In this document: one piece after another, positions 12,001 through 22,623 of the stretch
Numbering within the stretch: position 1 is the stretch's first letter
Layout of the letters: each line of letters opens with the position of its first letter
Source: Ariolimax columbianus
Taxonomy: Eukaryota > Mollusca > Gastropoda > Stylommatophora > Arionidae
Direction: 5' to 3'
DNA: 64,000 nucleotides
Assembly (NCBI GenBank): GCA_036924085.1
Contig: JAVGWX010000002.1
Coordinates: forward strand, 157,375,316-157,439,315
The notes under the pieces: model-generated
The model's input: only the letters and a program-made list of their open reading frames with translations
Told to the model about the DNA's origin: nothing
The model's database searches: none
Translations under genes and position numbers: made by a program

Positions 12001-15000
12001 TAGTGACTGTAGTTGGTGTAGTGGCTGTAGTTGGTGTAGTGGCTGTAGTTGGTGTAGTGACTGTAGTTGGTGTAGTGACTGTAGTTCGTGTAGTGGCTGT
12101 AGTTGGTGTAGTGACTGTAGTTGGTGTAGTGACTGTAGTTGGTGTACTGACTGTAGTTGGTGTAGTGACTGTAGTTGGTGTAGTGACTGTAGTTGGTGTA
12201 GTTGGTGTAGTTACTGTAGTTGGTGTAGTTGGTGTAGTGGCTGTAGTTGGTGTAGTGACTGTAGTTGGTGTAGTGACTGTAGTTGGTGTAGTTGGTGTAG
12301 TGACTGTAGTTGGTGTAGTGACTGTAGTTGGTGTAGTGACTGTAGTTGGTTTAGTGGCTGTAGTTGGTGTAGTGGCTGTAGTTGGTGTTGTGGCTGTAGT
12401 TGGTGTAGTGACTGTAGTTGGTGTAGTGGCTGTAGTTGGTGTAGTTGGTGTAGTGACTGTAGTTGGTGTAGTTGGTGTAGTGACTGTAGTTGGTGTAGTG
12501 ACTGTAGTTGGTGTAGTTGGTGTAGTGACTGTAGTTGGTGTAGTGACTGTAGTTGGTGTAGTGACTGTAGTTGGTGTAGTGACTGTAGTTGGTGTAGTTG
12601 GTGTAGTGACTGTAGTTGGTGTAGTGACTGTAGTTGGTGTAGTAACTGTAGTTGGTGTAGTGACTGTAGTTGGTGTAGTGACTGTAGTTGGTGTAGTGAC
12701 TGTAGTTGGTGTAGTGGCTGTAGTTGGTGTAGTGGCTGTAGTTGGTGTAGTGACTGTAGTTGGTGTATTGACTGTAGTTGGTGTAGTGACCGTAGTTGGT
12801 GTAGTGGCTATAGTTGGTGTAGTGGCTGTAGTTGGTGTAGTGGCTGTAGTTGGTGTAGTGGCTGTAGTTGGTGTAGTGGCTGTAGTTGGTGTAGTGGCTG
12901 TAGTTTGTGTAGTGGCTGTAGTTGGTGTAGTGGCTGTAGTTGGTGTAGTGACTGTAGTTGGTGTAGTGGCTGTAGTTGGTGTAGTGGCTGTAGTTGGTGT
13001 AGTGGCTGTAGTTGGTGTATTGACTGTAGTTGGTGTAGTGGCTGTAGTTGGTGTAGTGACTGTAGTTGGTGTAGTGGCTGTAGTTGGTGTAGTTGGTGTA
13101 GTGGCTGTAGTTGGTGTAGTGACTGTAGTTGGTGTAGTGACTGTAGTTGGTGTAGTGACTGTAGTTGGTGTAGTGACTGTAGTTGGTGTAGTTGGTGTAG
13201 TTGGTGTAGTGACTGTAGTTGGTGTAGTGACTGTAGTTGGTGTAGTTGGTGTAGTGACTGTAGTTGGTGTAGTGACTGTAGTTGGTGTAGTGACTGTAGT
13301 TGGTGTAGTGACTGTAGTTGGTGTAGGTGTAGTGGCTGTAGTTGGTGTATTGACTGTAGTTGGTGTAGTGACTGTAGTTGGTGTGGTTGGTGTAGTGGAT
13401 GTAGTTGGTGTAGTGTCTGTAGTTGGTGTAGTGACTGTAGTTGGTGTAGTTGGTGTAGTGACTGTAGTTGGTGTAGTGGCTGTAGTTGGTGTAGTGGCTG
13501 TAGTTGGTGTAGTGACTGTAGTTGGTGTAGTGACTGTAGTTCGTGTAGTGGCTGTAGTTGGTGTAGTGACTGTAGTTGGTGTAGTGACTGTAGTTGGTGT
13601 AGTGACTGTAGTTGGTGTAGTGACTGTAGTTGGTGTAGTGACTGTAGTTGGTGTAGTTGGTGTAGTTACTGTAGTTGGTGTAGTTGGTGTAGTGGCTGTA
13701 GTTGGTGTAGTGACTGTAGTTGGTGTAGTGACTGTAGTTGGTGTAGTTGGTGTAGTGACTGTAGTTGGTGTAGTGACTGTAGTTGGTTTAGTGACTGTAG
13801 TTGGTTTAGTGGCTGTAGTTGGTGTAGTGGCTGTAGTTGGTGTTGTGGCTGTAGTTGGTGTAGTGACTGTAGTAGGTGTAGTGGCTGTAGTTGGTGTAGT
13901 TGGTGTAGTGACTGTAGTTGGTGTAGTTGGTGTAGTGACTGTAGTTGGTGTAGTGACTGTAGTTGGTGTAGTTGGTGTAGTGACTGTAGTTGGTGTAGTG
14001 ACTGTAGTTGGTGTAGTGACTGTAGTTGGTGTAGTGACTGTAGTTGGTGTAGTTGGTGTAGTGACTGTAGTTGGTGTAGTGACTGTAGTTGGTGTAGTGA
14101 CTGTAGTTGGTGTAGTGACTGTAGTTGGTGTAGTGACTGTAGTTGGTGTAGTGGCTGTAGTTGGTGTAGTGGCTGTAGTTGGTGTAGTGACTGTAGTTGG
14201 TGTATTGACTGTAGTTGGTGTAGTGACTGTAGTTGGTGTAGTGGCTGTAGTTGGTGTAGTGGCTGTAGTTGGTGTAGTGGCTGTAGTTGGTGTAGTGGCT
14301 GTAGTTGGTGTAGTGGCTGTAGTTGGTGTAGTGGCTGTAGTTTGTGTAGTGGCTGTAGTTGGTGTAGTGGCTGTAGTTGGTGTAGTGACTGTAGTTGGTG
14401 TAGTGGCTGTAGTTGGTGTAGTGGCTGTAGTTGGTGTAGTGACTGTAGTTGGTGTAGTGACTGTAGTTGGTGTAGTTGGTGTAGTGGCTGTAGTTGGTGT
14501 AGTGACTGTATTTGGTGTAGTGACTGTAGTTGGTTTAGTGGCTGTAGTTGGTGTAGTGGCTGTAGTTGGTGTAGTGACTGTAGTTGGTGTATTGACTGTA
14601 GTTGGTGTAGTGGCTGTAGTTGGTGTAGTGACTGTAGTTGGTGTAGTTGGTGTAGTTACTGTAGTTGGTTTAGTGGCTGTAGTTGGTGTAGTGGCTGTAG
14701 TTGGTGTAGTGGCTGTAGTTGGTGTAGTGACTGTAGTTGGTGTAGTTGGTGTAGTGACTGTAGTTGGTTTAGTGGCTGTAGTTGGTGTAGTGGCTGTAGT
14801 TGGTGTAGTGGCTGTAGTTGGTGTAGTGACTGTAGTTGGTGTAGTTGGTGTAGTGACTGTAGTTGGTGTAGTGACTGTAGTTGGTGTAGTGACTGTAGTT
14901 GGTTTAGTGGCTGTAGTTGGTGTAGTGGCTGTAGTTGGTGTAGTGACTGTAGTTGGTGTAGTGGCTGTAGTTGGTGTAGTGACTGTAGTTGGTGTAGTGA

Positions 15001-18000
15001 CTGTAGTTGGTGTAGTGACTGTAGTTGGTGTAGTTGGTGTAGTGGCTGTAGTTGGTGTAGTTGGTGTAGTGGCTGTAGTTGGTGTAGTGACTGTAGTTGG
15101 TGTAGTGACTGTAGTTGGTGTAGTGACTGTAGTTGGTGTAGTGACTGTAGTTGGTGTAGTTGGTGTAGTTGCTGTAGTTTGTGTAGTGACTGTAGTTGGT
15201 GTAGTGACTGTAGTTGGTGTAGTGGCTGTAGTTGGTGTAGTGACTGTAGTTGGTGTAGTGACTGTAGTTGGTGTAGTGACTGTAGTTGGTTTAGTGGCTG
15301 TAGTTGGTGTAGTGACTGTATTTGGTGTAGTGACTGTAGTGGCTGTAGTTGGTGTAGTTGGTGTAGTGGCTGTAGTTGGTGTAGTGACTGTAGTTGGTGT
15401 AGTGACTGTAATTGGTGTAGTGGCTGTAGTTGGTGTAGTTGGTGTAGTTGGTGAAGTGACTGTAGTTGGTTTAGTGGCTGTAGTTGGTGTAGTGGCTGTA
15501 GTTGGTGTAGTGACTGTAGTTGGTGTAGTGGCTGTAGTTGGTGTAGTGACTGTAGTTGGTGTAGTTGGTGTAGTTGGTGTAGTGGCTGTAGTTGGTGTAG
15601 TGGCTGTAGTTGGTATAGTTGGTGTAGTTGGTGTAGTGGCTATAGTTGGTGTAGTGGCTGTAGTTGGTGTAGTGACTGTAGTTGGTGTAGTTGGTGTAGT
15701 GGCTGTAGTTGGTGTAGTGGCTGTAGTTGGTGTAGTGGCTGTAGTTGGTGTAGTGGCTGTAGTGGCTGTAGTTGGTGTAGTTGGTGTAGTGGCTGTAGTT
15801 GGTGTAGTGACTGTAGTTGGTGTAGTGACTGTAATTGGTGTAGTGGCTGTAGTTGGTGTGGTTGGTGTAGTGGCTGTAGTTGGTGTAGTTGGTGTAGTGG
15901 CTGTAGTTGGTGTAGTGGCTGTAGTTGGTGTAGTTGGTGTAGTGGCTGTAGTTGGTGTAGTGGCTGTAGTTGGTGTAGTTGGTGTAGTTGGTGTAGTGGC
16001 TGTAGTTGGTGTAGTGGCTGTAGTTGGTATAGTTGGTGTAGTTGGTGTAGTGGCTATAGTTGGTGTAGTGGCTGTAGTTGGTGTAGTGACTGTAGTTGGT
16101 GTAGTTGGTGTAGTGGCTGTAGTTGGTGTAGTGGCTGTAGTTGGTGTAGTGGCTGTAGTTGGTGTAGTGGCTGTAGTGGCTGTAGTTGGTGTAGTTGGTG
16201 TAGTGGCTGTAGTTGGTGTAGTGACTGTAGTATGTGTAGTGACTGTAATTGGTGTAGTGGCTGTAGTTGGTGTAGTTGGTGTAGTGGCTGTAGTTGGTGT
16301 AGATGGTGTAGTGGCTGTAGTTGGTGTAGTGGCTGTAGTTGGTGTAGTTGGTGTAGTGGCTGTAGTTGGTGTAGTGGCTGTAGTTGGTGTAGTTGGTGTA
16401 GTTGGTGTAGTGGCTGTAGTTGGTGTAGTGGCTGTAGTTGGTATAGTTGGTGTAGTTGGTGTAGTGGCTATAGTTGGTGTAGTGGCTGTAGTTGGTGTAG
16501 TGACTGTAGTTGGTGTAGTTGGTGTAGTGGCTGTAGTTGGTGTAGTGGCTGTAGTTGGTGTAGTGGCTGTAGTTGGTGTAGTGGCTGTAGTGGCTGTAGT
16601 TGGTGTAGTTGGTGTAGTGGCTGTAGTTGGTGTAGTGACTGTAGTTGGTGTAGTGACTGTAATTGGTGTAGTGGCTGTAGTTGGTGTAGTTGGTGTAGTG
16701 GCTGTAGTTGGTGTAGTTGGTGTAGTGGCTGTAGTTGGTGTAGTGGCTGTAGTTGGTGTAGTTGGTGTAGTGGCTGTAGTTGGTGTAGTGGCTGTAGTTG
16801 GTGTAGTTGGTGTAGTTGGTGTAGTGGCTGTAGTTGGTGTAGTGGCTGTAGTTGGTATAGTTGGTGTAGTTGGTGTAGTGGCTATAGTTGGTGTAGTGGC
16901 TGTAGTTGGTGTAGTGACTGTAGTTGGTGTAGTTGGTGTAGTGGCTGTAGTTGGTGTAGTGACTGTAGTTGGTGTAGTGGCTGTAGTTGGTGTAGTGGCC
17001 GTAGTTGGTGTAGTGATTGTAGTTGGTGTAGTGACTGTAGTTGGTGTAGTTGGTGTAGTGGCTGTAGTTGGTGTAGTGACTGTATTTGGTGTAGTGACTG
17101 TAGTTGGTTTAGTGGCTGTAGTTGGTGTAGTGGCTGTAGTTGGTGTAGTGACTGTAGTTGGTGTATTGACTGTAGTTGGTGTAGTGGCTGTAGTTGGTGT
17201 AGTGACTGTAGTTGGTGTAGTTGGTGTAGTTACTGTAGTTGGTTTAGTGGCTGTAGTTGGTGTAGTGGCTGTAGTTGGTGTAGTGGCTGTAGTTGGTGTA
17301 GTGACTGTAGTTGGTGTAGTTGGTGTAGTGACTGTAGTTGGTTTAGTGGCTGTAGTTGGTGTAGTGGCTGTAGTTGGTGTAGTGGCTGTAGTTGGTGTAG
17401 TGACTGTAGTTGGTGTAGTTGGTGTAGTGACTGTAGTTGGTGTAGTGACTGTAGTTGGTGTAGTGACTGTAGTTGGTTTAGTGGCTGTAGTTGGTGTAGT
17501 GGCTGTAGTTGGTGTAGTGACTGTAGTTGGTGTAGTGGCTGTAGTTGGTGTAGTGACTGTAGTTGGTGTAGCGACTGTAGTTGGTGTAGTGACTGTAGTT
17601 GGTGTAGTTGGTGTAGTGGCTGTAGTTGGTGTAGTTGGTGTAGTGGCTGTAGTTGGTGTAGTGACTGTAGTTGGTGTAGTGACTGTAGTTGGTGTAGTGA
17701 CTGTAGTTGGTGTAGTGACTGTAGTTGGTGTAGTTGGTGTAGTTGCTGTAGTTTGTGTAGTGACTGTAGTTGGTGTAGTGACTGTAGTTGGTGTAGTGGC
17801 TGTAGTTGGTGTAGTGACTGTAGTTGGTGTAGTGACTGTAGTTGGTGTAGTGACTGTAGTTGGTTTAGTGGCTGTAGTTGGTGTAGTGACTGTAGTTGGT
17901 GTAGTGACTGTAGTGGCTGTAGTTGGTGTAGTTGGTGTAGTGGCTGTAGTTGGTGTAGTGACTGTAGTTGGTGTAGTGACTGTAATTGGTGTAGTGGCTG

Positions 18001-19386
18001 TAGTTGGTGTAGTTGGTGTAGTTGGTGAAGTGACTGTAGTTGGTTTAGTGGCTGTAGTTGGTGTAGTGGCTGTAGTTGGTGTAGTGACTGTAGTTGGTGT
18101 AGTGGCTGTAGTTGGTGTAGTGACTGTAGTTGGTGTAGTTGGTGTAGTTGGTGTAGTGGCTGTAGTTGGTGTAGTGGCTGTAGTTGGTATAGTTGGTGTA
18201 GTTGGTGTAGTGGCTATAGTTGGTGTAGTGGCTGTAGTTGGTGTAGTGACTGTAGTTGGTGTAGTTGGTGTAGTGGCTGTAGTTGGTGTAGTGGCTGTAG
18301 TTGGTGTAGTGGCTGTAGTTGGTGTAGTGGCTGTAGTGGCTGTAGTTGGTGTAGTTGGTGTAGTGGCTGTAGTTGGTGTAGTGACAGTAGTTGGTGTAGT
18401 GACTGTAATTGGTGTAGTGGCTGTAGTTGGTGTAGTTGGTGTAGTGGCTGTAGTTGGTGTAGTTGGTGTAGTGGCTGTAGTTGGTGTAGTGGCTGTAGTT
18501 GGTGTAGTTGGTGTAGTGGCTGTAGTTGGTGTAGTGGCTGTAGTTGGTGTAGTTGGTGTAGTTGGTGTAGTGGCTGTAGTTGGTGTAGTGGCTGTAGTTG
18601 GTATAGTTGGTGTAGTTGGTGTAGTGGCTATAGTTGGTGTAGTGGCTGTAGTTGGTGTAGTGACTGTAGTTGGTGTAGTTGGTGTAGTGGCTGTAGTTGG
18701 TGTAGTGGCTGTAGTTGGTGTAGTGGCTGTAGTTGGTGTAGTGGCTGTAGTGGCTGTAGTTGGTGTAGTTGGTGTAGTGGCTGTAGTTGGTGTAGTGACT
18801 GTAGTTGGTGTAGTGACTGTAATTGGTGTAGTGGCTGTAGTTGGTGTAGTTGGTGTAGTGGCTGTAGTTGGTGTAGTTGGTGTAGTGGCTGTAGTTGGTG
18901 TAGTGGCTGTAGTTGGTGTAGTTGGTGTAGTGGCTGTAGTTGGTGTAGTGGCTGTAGTTGGTGTAGTTGGTGTAGTGGCTGTAGTTGGTGTAGTTGGTGT
19001 AGTGGCTGTAGTTGGTGTAGTGACTGTAGTTGGTGTAGTTGGTGTAGTGGCTGTAGTTGGTGTAGTGACTGTAGTTGGTGTAGTGGCTGTAGTTGGTGTA
19101 GTGGCTGTAGTTGGTGTAGTGGCTGAAGTTGGTGTAGTGGCTGTAGTTAGTGTAGTGGCTGTAGTTGGTGTAGTTGGTGTAGTGACTGTAGTTGGTGTAG
19201 TGACTGTAGTTGGTGTAGTTGGTGTAGTTGGTGTAGTGGCTGTAGTTGGTGTAGTTGGTGTAGTGGCTGTAGTTGGTGTAGTGGCTGTAGTTGGTGTAGT
19301 TGGTGTAGTTGGTGTAGTTGGTGTAGTGGCTGTAGTTGGTGTAGTTGGTGTAGTGGCTGTAGTGGCGGTAGTTGCTGATGTTCTTC
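1..19386 (-). CDS. Giant Thr/Pro-rich mucin-like repeat exon, continues beyond the left edge
   Basis: Seen: an almost pure array of 9-bp units. Read on the - strand in the frame set by the acceptor at 19,387-19,388, the exon starts with [12 protein letters not shown] and continues as PTT, ATT and VTT tripeptides, about two thirds Thr and one sixth Pro. I found no stop in this frame from 19,386 down to about 4,806 (about 4,860 codons). Below that, indels shift the frame. The frame has no ATG, so it must be entered by splicing. Known: dense Thr/Pro repeats are typical of O-glycosylated secreted mucins. Caveat: none of the usual codons in this frame is one substitution from a stop, and 9-bp slippage keeps phase, so openness alone is weak proof. 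The lack of indels over 14.5 kb and the conserved acceptor are better evidence. Alternative: a non-coding minisatellite. Confidence 0.5.
3421..4805. repeat. Frameshift-rich part of the 9-bp array
   Basis: The regular 9-bp register breaks repeatedly here. Examples are the insertion near 3,424, the shortened units near 3,476, 3,520, 3,700, 3,782, 3,840, 3,876 and 4,423, and the short unit near 4,795. To the right the register is kept for 14.5 kb. The zone is also more uniform, with TGACTGTAG dominating over TGGCTGTAG. It is either a decayed non-coding stretch, the real 3' limit of coding repeat, or a sequencing or assembly error zone. Confidence 0.7.
5110..10735. repeat. About 3.0 kb direct duplication inside the 9-bp array
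   Basis: Rare variant units occur twice in the same order. GTGTCGTGAC is at 5,116 and 8,131, and GTAAGGGCTG is at 5,721 and 8,736, both an offset of 3,015 bp (335 units). Near the end the offset falls to 3,006 (the TGTAGGTGG variant near 7,566 and 10,572), so one unit was lost. The order of variants shows a multi-kilobase duplication rather than single-unit slippage. A further near-copy with an offset of 1,455 bp links the 6-bp odd units at 11,871 and 13,326. Confidence 0.8.
15400..19000. repeat. 414-bp higher-order repeat and 2,574-bp duplication in the array
   Basis: The marker GGTATAGTTGG lies at 15,612, 16,026, 16,440 and 16,854, exactly 414 bp (46 units) apart, and again at 18,186 and 18,600, also 414 apart. 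The flanking GCTGTAGTTTGTG marker at 15,171 and 17,745 shows that a 2,574-bp block was copied as well. The same GGTATAG context reappears at 26,881 in another block, so blocks separated by cassettes share ancestry. Confidence 0.8.
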
Positions 19387-19980
19387 CTGTAAAATAAATG
19401 AAATTATTAATTTTTGAAATGTCAGGTGACAGTTTTTTTCTCTTCAGAAATTAAAATTGTATAATCGGACCATTTTATAAAAAAAAATGGCTAAGTTTTG
19501 AACGAATACTTAGGGCAATTAAGATGTGAGCATTTAAGATATAAAAGGTTGGAAGAGGGTTTGGATAAGGAGTGGGTGGCGTGGGGCTGGGGGGGGGGGT
19601 GTAGGGTGGTTCGAAAATGGAGGAGTTGATAAATAACACTTAATGTTAACCGTTCCGCTTTACACCTTAATTTAAGAATCCATTACATGTGTAAACATCA
19701 AAAGATTTGAATAAAATCAATAGGTTGAGTTGAAAGTTAGTTTACGTGTGTTTTAGTGCTGTTAATTTTGGTGGTTATTTATTCGTAAAGAGACAATTTA
19801 TATACAATATGTGTTTTGACTATTCGGCATATCAATGATTTCACCAAAACAATGCACATTAGGATGTCACGAAACGGATTTCGGTCAATTACTTCCATCA
19901 GTCAGCCGTACTTCCGTTTATTCTGGCAACTTTTATATACATCCAAAGAAGGATTGTAGAGACCCCAAAGAAATTCCGAC
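19387..19980 (-). other. Cassette 1: predicted phase-1 intron between repeat exons
   Basis: A non-repetitive 594-bp cassette between two repeat blocks. On the - strand it ends in TTCATTTATTTTACAG, a good 3' splice site with a CTGAC branch-like motif about 35 bp upstream. The exon then starts GAAGAACATCAGC. The proposed donor is weak (GATG then GTCGGA). A second phase-1 donor, GTACGG, lies 69 bp further in (exon end 19,912). It carries an 11-G tract. On the + strand it also has an acceptor-like TTTTTTTCTCTTCAG only about 55 bp past the array. Confidence 0.55.
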
Positions 19981-22029
19981 CATCTGTAGTGACTGTAGTT
20001 GGTGTAGTGGCTGTAGTTGGTGTAGTGGCTGTAGTTGGTGTAGTTGGTGTATTGGCTGTAGTTGGTGTAGTTGGTGTAGTGACTGTAGTTGGTGTAGTGG
20101 CTGTAGTTTGTGTAGTGACTGTAGTTGGTGTAGTGGCTGTAGTTGGTGTAGTGGCTGTAGTTGGTGTAGTGGCTGTAGTTGGTGTAGTTGGTGTAGTGGC
20201 TGTAGTTGGTGTAGTGGCTGTAGTTGGTGTAGTTGCTGTAGTTGGTGTAGTTGGTGTAGTGGCTGTAGTTGGTGTAGTTGGTGTAGTGGCTGTAGTTGGT
20301 GTAGTGGCTGTAGTTGGTGTAGTTGGTGTAGTGACTGTAGTTGGTGTAGTGGCTGTAGTTGGTGTAGTGGCTGTAGTTGGTGTAGTGGCTGTAGTTGGTG
20401 TAGTTGGTGTAGTTGGTGTAGTGGCTGTAGTGTGTGTAGTGGCTGTAGTTGGTGTAGTTGGTGTAGTGGCTGTAGTTGGTGTAGTTGGTGTAGTGGCTGT
20501 AGTTGGGGTATTGGCTGTAGTTGGTGTAGTTGGTGTGGTGACTGTAGTTGGTGTAGTGGCTGTAGTTGGTGTAGTGACTGTAGTTGGTGTAGTGGCTGTA
20601 GTTGGTGTAGTTGGTGTAGTGACTGAAGTTGGTGTAGTGACTGTAGTTGGTGTAGTGGCTGTAGTTGGTGTAGTGGCTGTAGTTGGTGTAGTTGGTGTAG
20701 TGACTGTAGTTGGTGTAGTGACTGTAGTTGGTGTAGTGACTGTAGTTGGTGTAGTGGCTGTAGTTGGTGTAGTGGCTGTAGTTGGTGTAGTGGCTGTAGT
20801 TGGTGTAGTTGGTGTAGTGACTGTAGTTGGTGTAGTGACTGTAGTTGGTGTAGTTGGTGTAGTTGGTGTAGTGGCTGTAGTTGGTGTAGTTGGTGTAGTG
20901 GCTGTAGTTGGTGTAGTGGCTGTAGTTGGTGTAGTTGGTGTAGTTGGTGTAGTTGGTGTAGTGGCTGTAGTTGGTGTAGTTGGTGTAGTGGCTGTAGTTG
21001 GTGTAGTGACTGTAGTTGGTGTAGTTGGTGTAGTTGGTGTAGTGGCTGTAGTTGGTGTAGTGACTGTAGTTGGTGTAGTGGCTGTAGTTAGTGTAGTGGC
21101 TGTAGTTGGTGTAGTGGCTGTAGTTGGTGTAGTTGGTGTAGTGACTGTAGTTGGTGTAGTGGCTGTAGTTGCAGTAGTGGCTGTAGTTGGTGTAGTTGGT
21201 GTAGTGGCTGTAGTTGGTGTAGTGGCTGTAGTTGGTGTAGTTGGTGTAGTTGCTGTAGTTGGTGTAGTGGCTGTAGTTGGTGTAGTTGGTGTAGTGGCTG
21301 TAGTTGGTGTGGTGGCTGTAGTTGGTGTAGTTGGTGTAGTGACTGTAGTTGGTGTAGTGGCTGTAGTTGGTGTGGTGGCTGTAGTTGGTGTAGTTGGTGT
21401 AGTGACTGTAGTTGGTGTAGTGACTGTAGTTGGTGTAGTGGCTGTAGTTGGTGTAGTGGCTGTAGTTGGTGTAGTGGCTGTAGTTGGTGTAGTTGGTGTA
21501 GTGACTGTAGTTGGTGTAGTGACTGTAGTTGGTGTAGTTGGTGTAGTTGGTGTAGTGGCTGTAGTTGGTGTAGTTGGTGTAGTGGCTGTAGTTGGTGTAG
21601 TGGCTGTAGTTGGTGTAGTTGGTGTAGTTGGTGTAGTTGGTGTAGTGGCTGTAGTTGGTGTAGTTGGTGTAGCGGCTGTAGTTGGTGTAGTGACTGTAGT
21701 TGGTGTAGTTGGTGTAGTGGCTGTAGTTGGTGTAGTGACTGTAGTTGGTGTAGTGGCTGTAGTTGGTGTAGTGGCTGTAGTTGGTGTAGTGGCTGTAGTT
21801 GGTGTAGTTGGTGTAGTGACTGTAGTTGGTGTAGTGGCTGTAGTTGGTGTAGTGGCTGTAGTTGGTGTAGTTGGTGTAGTGGCTGTAGTTGGTGTAGTGG
21901 CTGTAGTTGGTGTAGTGGCTGAAGTTGGTGTAGTGGCTGTAGTTAGTGTAGTGGCTGTAGTTGGTGTAGTGGCTGTAGTTGGTGTAGTGGTCGTATCTGG
22001 TGTAGTGGCGGTAGTTGCTGATGTTCTTC
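19981..22029 (-). CDS. Mucin-like repeat exon, 2,049 nt, phase 1-1
   Basis: Bounded by the cassette 2 acceptor on its right and the cassette 1 donor on its left. The length is 683 codons exactly, so the exon can be skipped or duplicated without changing frame. It begins with [15 protein letters not shown], runs as PTT/ATT/VTT tripeptides and ends PTTVTTD plus the first base of a Gly codon, which the next exon completes. Thr would be the O-glycan acceptor if it is secreted. The first roughly 600 bp on the + side (the 3' part of the exon) are nearly identical to the next three blocks. The coding call is inferred from phase, splice sites and composition. The same DNA is open in + frames, but those lack an ATG. 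Confidence 0.5.
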
Positions 22030-22623
22030 CTGTAAAATAAATGAAATTATTAATTTTTGAAATGTCAGGTGACAGTTTTTTTCTCTTCAGAAATTAAAAT
22101 TGTATAATCGGACCATTTTATTAAAAAAAATGGCTAAGTTTTGAACGAATACTTAGGGCAATTAAGATGTGAGCATTTAAGATATAAAAGGTTGGAAGAG
22201 GGTTTGGATAAGGAGTGGGTGGCGTGGGGCTGGGGGGGGGGGTGTAGGGTGGTTCGAAAATGGAGGAGTTGATAAATAACACTTAATGTTAACCGTTCCG
22301 CTTTACACCTTAATTTAAGAATCCATTACATGTGTAAACATCAAAAGATTTGAATAAAATCAATAGGTTGAGTTGAAAGTTAGTTTACGTGTGTTTTAGT
22401 GCTGTTAATTTTGGTGGTTATTTATTCGTAAAGAGACAATTTATATACAATATGTGTTTTGACTATTCGGCATATCAATGATTTCACCAAAACAATGCAC
22501 ATTAGGATGTCACGAAACGGATTTCGGTCAATTACTTCCATCAGTCAGCCGTACTTCCGTTTATTCTGGCAACTTTTATATACATCCAAAGAAGGATTGT
22601 AGAGACCCCAAAGAAATTCCGAC
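22030..22623 (-). other. Cassette 2: predicted intron
   Basis: A second copy of the cassette, 594 bp, differing from cassette 1 at very few bases, such as TTATTAAAAA for TTATAAAAAA near 22,120. It has the same - strand acceptor and GTCGGA donor and an 11-G tract. Confidence 0.55.

Noticed and set aside
6086..15454. A + strand [12 protein letters not shown] cysteine-rich protein of about 3,100 codons
   Set aside because: It starts on TTG and is broken by TGA/TAG at several places; it is the complement of the Thr-rich frame.
4806..19397. A 4,863-codon + strand VVGVVA (elastin-like) protein
   Set aside because: The frame has no ATG (it opens on GTG), no splice or signal context on the + strand, and its codons cannot reach a stop by one change, so openness follows from the repeat itself.
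19410..19450. + strand acceptor TTTTTTTCTCTTCAG in every cassette
   Set aside because: An intron from the nearby CTGTAAAA donor would be only about 58 bp, and no downstream + strand coding is evident. Kept only as an oddity.
19835..20626. A + strand gene starting [10 protein letters not shown] and running into the repeat (also at 22,478, 24,951 and 30,980)
   Set aside because: It lies in the cassette, has no signal or family match, and changes to Cys repeat with early stops. Its recurrence comes from the duplication of the cassette.
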